Shown here: positions 63,992 to 64,000 of the stretch, in pieces
Layout of the letters: every line of letters starts with the position of its first letter
How positions within the stretch are numbered: the stretch's first letter is position 1
Source of the DNA: Streptomyces lucensis JCM 4490
GTDB taxonomy: Bacteria; Actinomycetota; Actinomycetes; Streptomycetales; Streptomycetaceae
Direction of reading: 5' to 3'
DNA: 64,000 nucleotides
Assembly: GCF_014650035.1 (NCBI RefSeq)
Contig: NZ_BMUE01000001.1
Location: 62,001 to 126,000 of the forward strand
Translations under genes and position numbers: made by a program
The notes under the pieces: model-generated
Seen by the model: only the letters and a program-made list of their open reading frames with translations
Told to the model about the DNA's origin: nothing
The model's database searches: none

Positions 63992-64000
63992 GGCGTCAAT

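Overview
The window is high-GC actinobacterial chromosome, almost certainly from a Streptomyces close to the S. coelicolor type. The evidence is the strong GC bias at third codon positions, frequent GTG starts, an SsgA-like sporulation regulator, a SepX-type divisome protein, an Rpf muralytic protein, a protein O-mannosyltransferase and the galT-galE-galK order. No insertion sequence, prophage or CRISPR array is visible. This looks like core chromosome with a few accessory or rearranged spots.

Layout. 1-6.9 kb: the 5' end of mtnP, a Ruc-type zinc-ribbon chaperone gene with a CIRCE heat-shock operator, an MFS exporter, a CPA1 K+/H+ antiporter and a large membrane-anchored penicillin-acylase-family enzyme. 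7-13.3 kb: 5-formyl-THF cyclo-ligase divergent from galU-glp-moaC-mog-rimJ-sepX, then tRNA-Ala(CGC). The galU-glp-rimJ-sepX order is the Actinobacteria division locus (gephyrin-like Glp and its membrane receptor), here with two molybdenum-cofactor genes inserted. 13.3-19.3 kb: a GNAT enzyme, exonuclease III, and a MerR regulator divergent from a translationally coupled Baeyer-Villiger monooxygenase / hydrolase / SDR operon, followed by a small repeat-rich hydrophilic protein. 19.5-26.1 kb: a tricorn-like protease, then a TetR regulator and an MMPL transporter with a palindromic operator. 26.1-28.3 kb: a three-gene WXG/ESX-like cassette (helical partner, WXG protein with a large C-terminal domain, lipoprotein). 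28.5-31.6 kb: a YbaK-type deacylase, a beta-hydroxyacid dehydrogenase, a DUF1876 protein and a serine hydrolase.

31.7-34.3 kb: an ECF metal transporter (CbiM/N-CbiQ-CbiO order) preceded by a near-perfect Nur (nickel) box. 34.4-39.9 kb: ssgE, two paralogous penicillin-binding proteins and pmt. The second PBP has lost its membrane anchor and NTF2-like region and carries an unrelated N-terminus, so it looks like a deletion chimera. 40-49.4 kb: rsmI, a zinc-ribbon protein, tatD, an rpfB-like gene, ksgA, ispE, an ankyrin/HEAT protein and an ABC-F ATPase. 49.6-53.6 kb: two tandem paralogous secreted beta-propeller proteins with Pro/Gln-rich N-termini. 53.8-61.6 kb: an orphan pseudo-receiver LuxR regulator, a sodium:sugar symporter divergent from galTEK, a GNAT enzyme and a second LuxR regulator with an enlarged receiver. 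61.5-64 kb: a MarR regulator divergent from a trans-aconitate-type methyltransferase and a glyoxalase-like protein, then a TetR regulator.

A recurring feature is leaderless transcription: at least ten genes have a TAnnnT-type -10 hexamer exactly 6 or 7 nt before the ATG/GTG, which also helps fix the start codons. Function names rest on sequence motifs and synteny read by eye; no database search was run.
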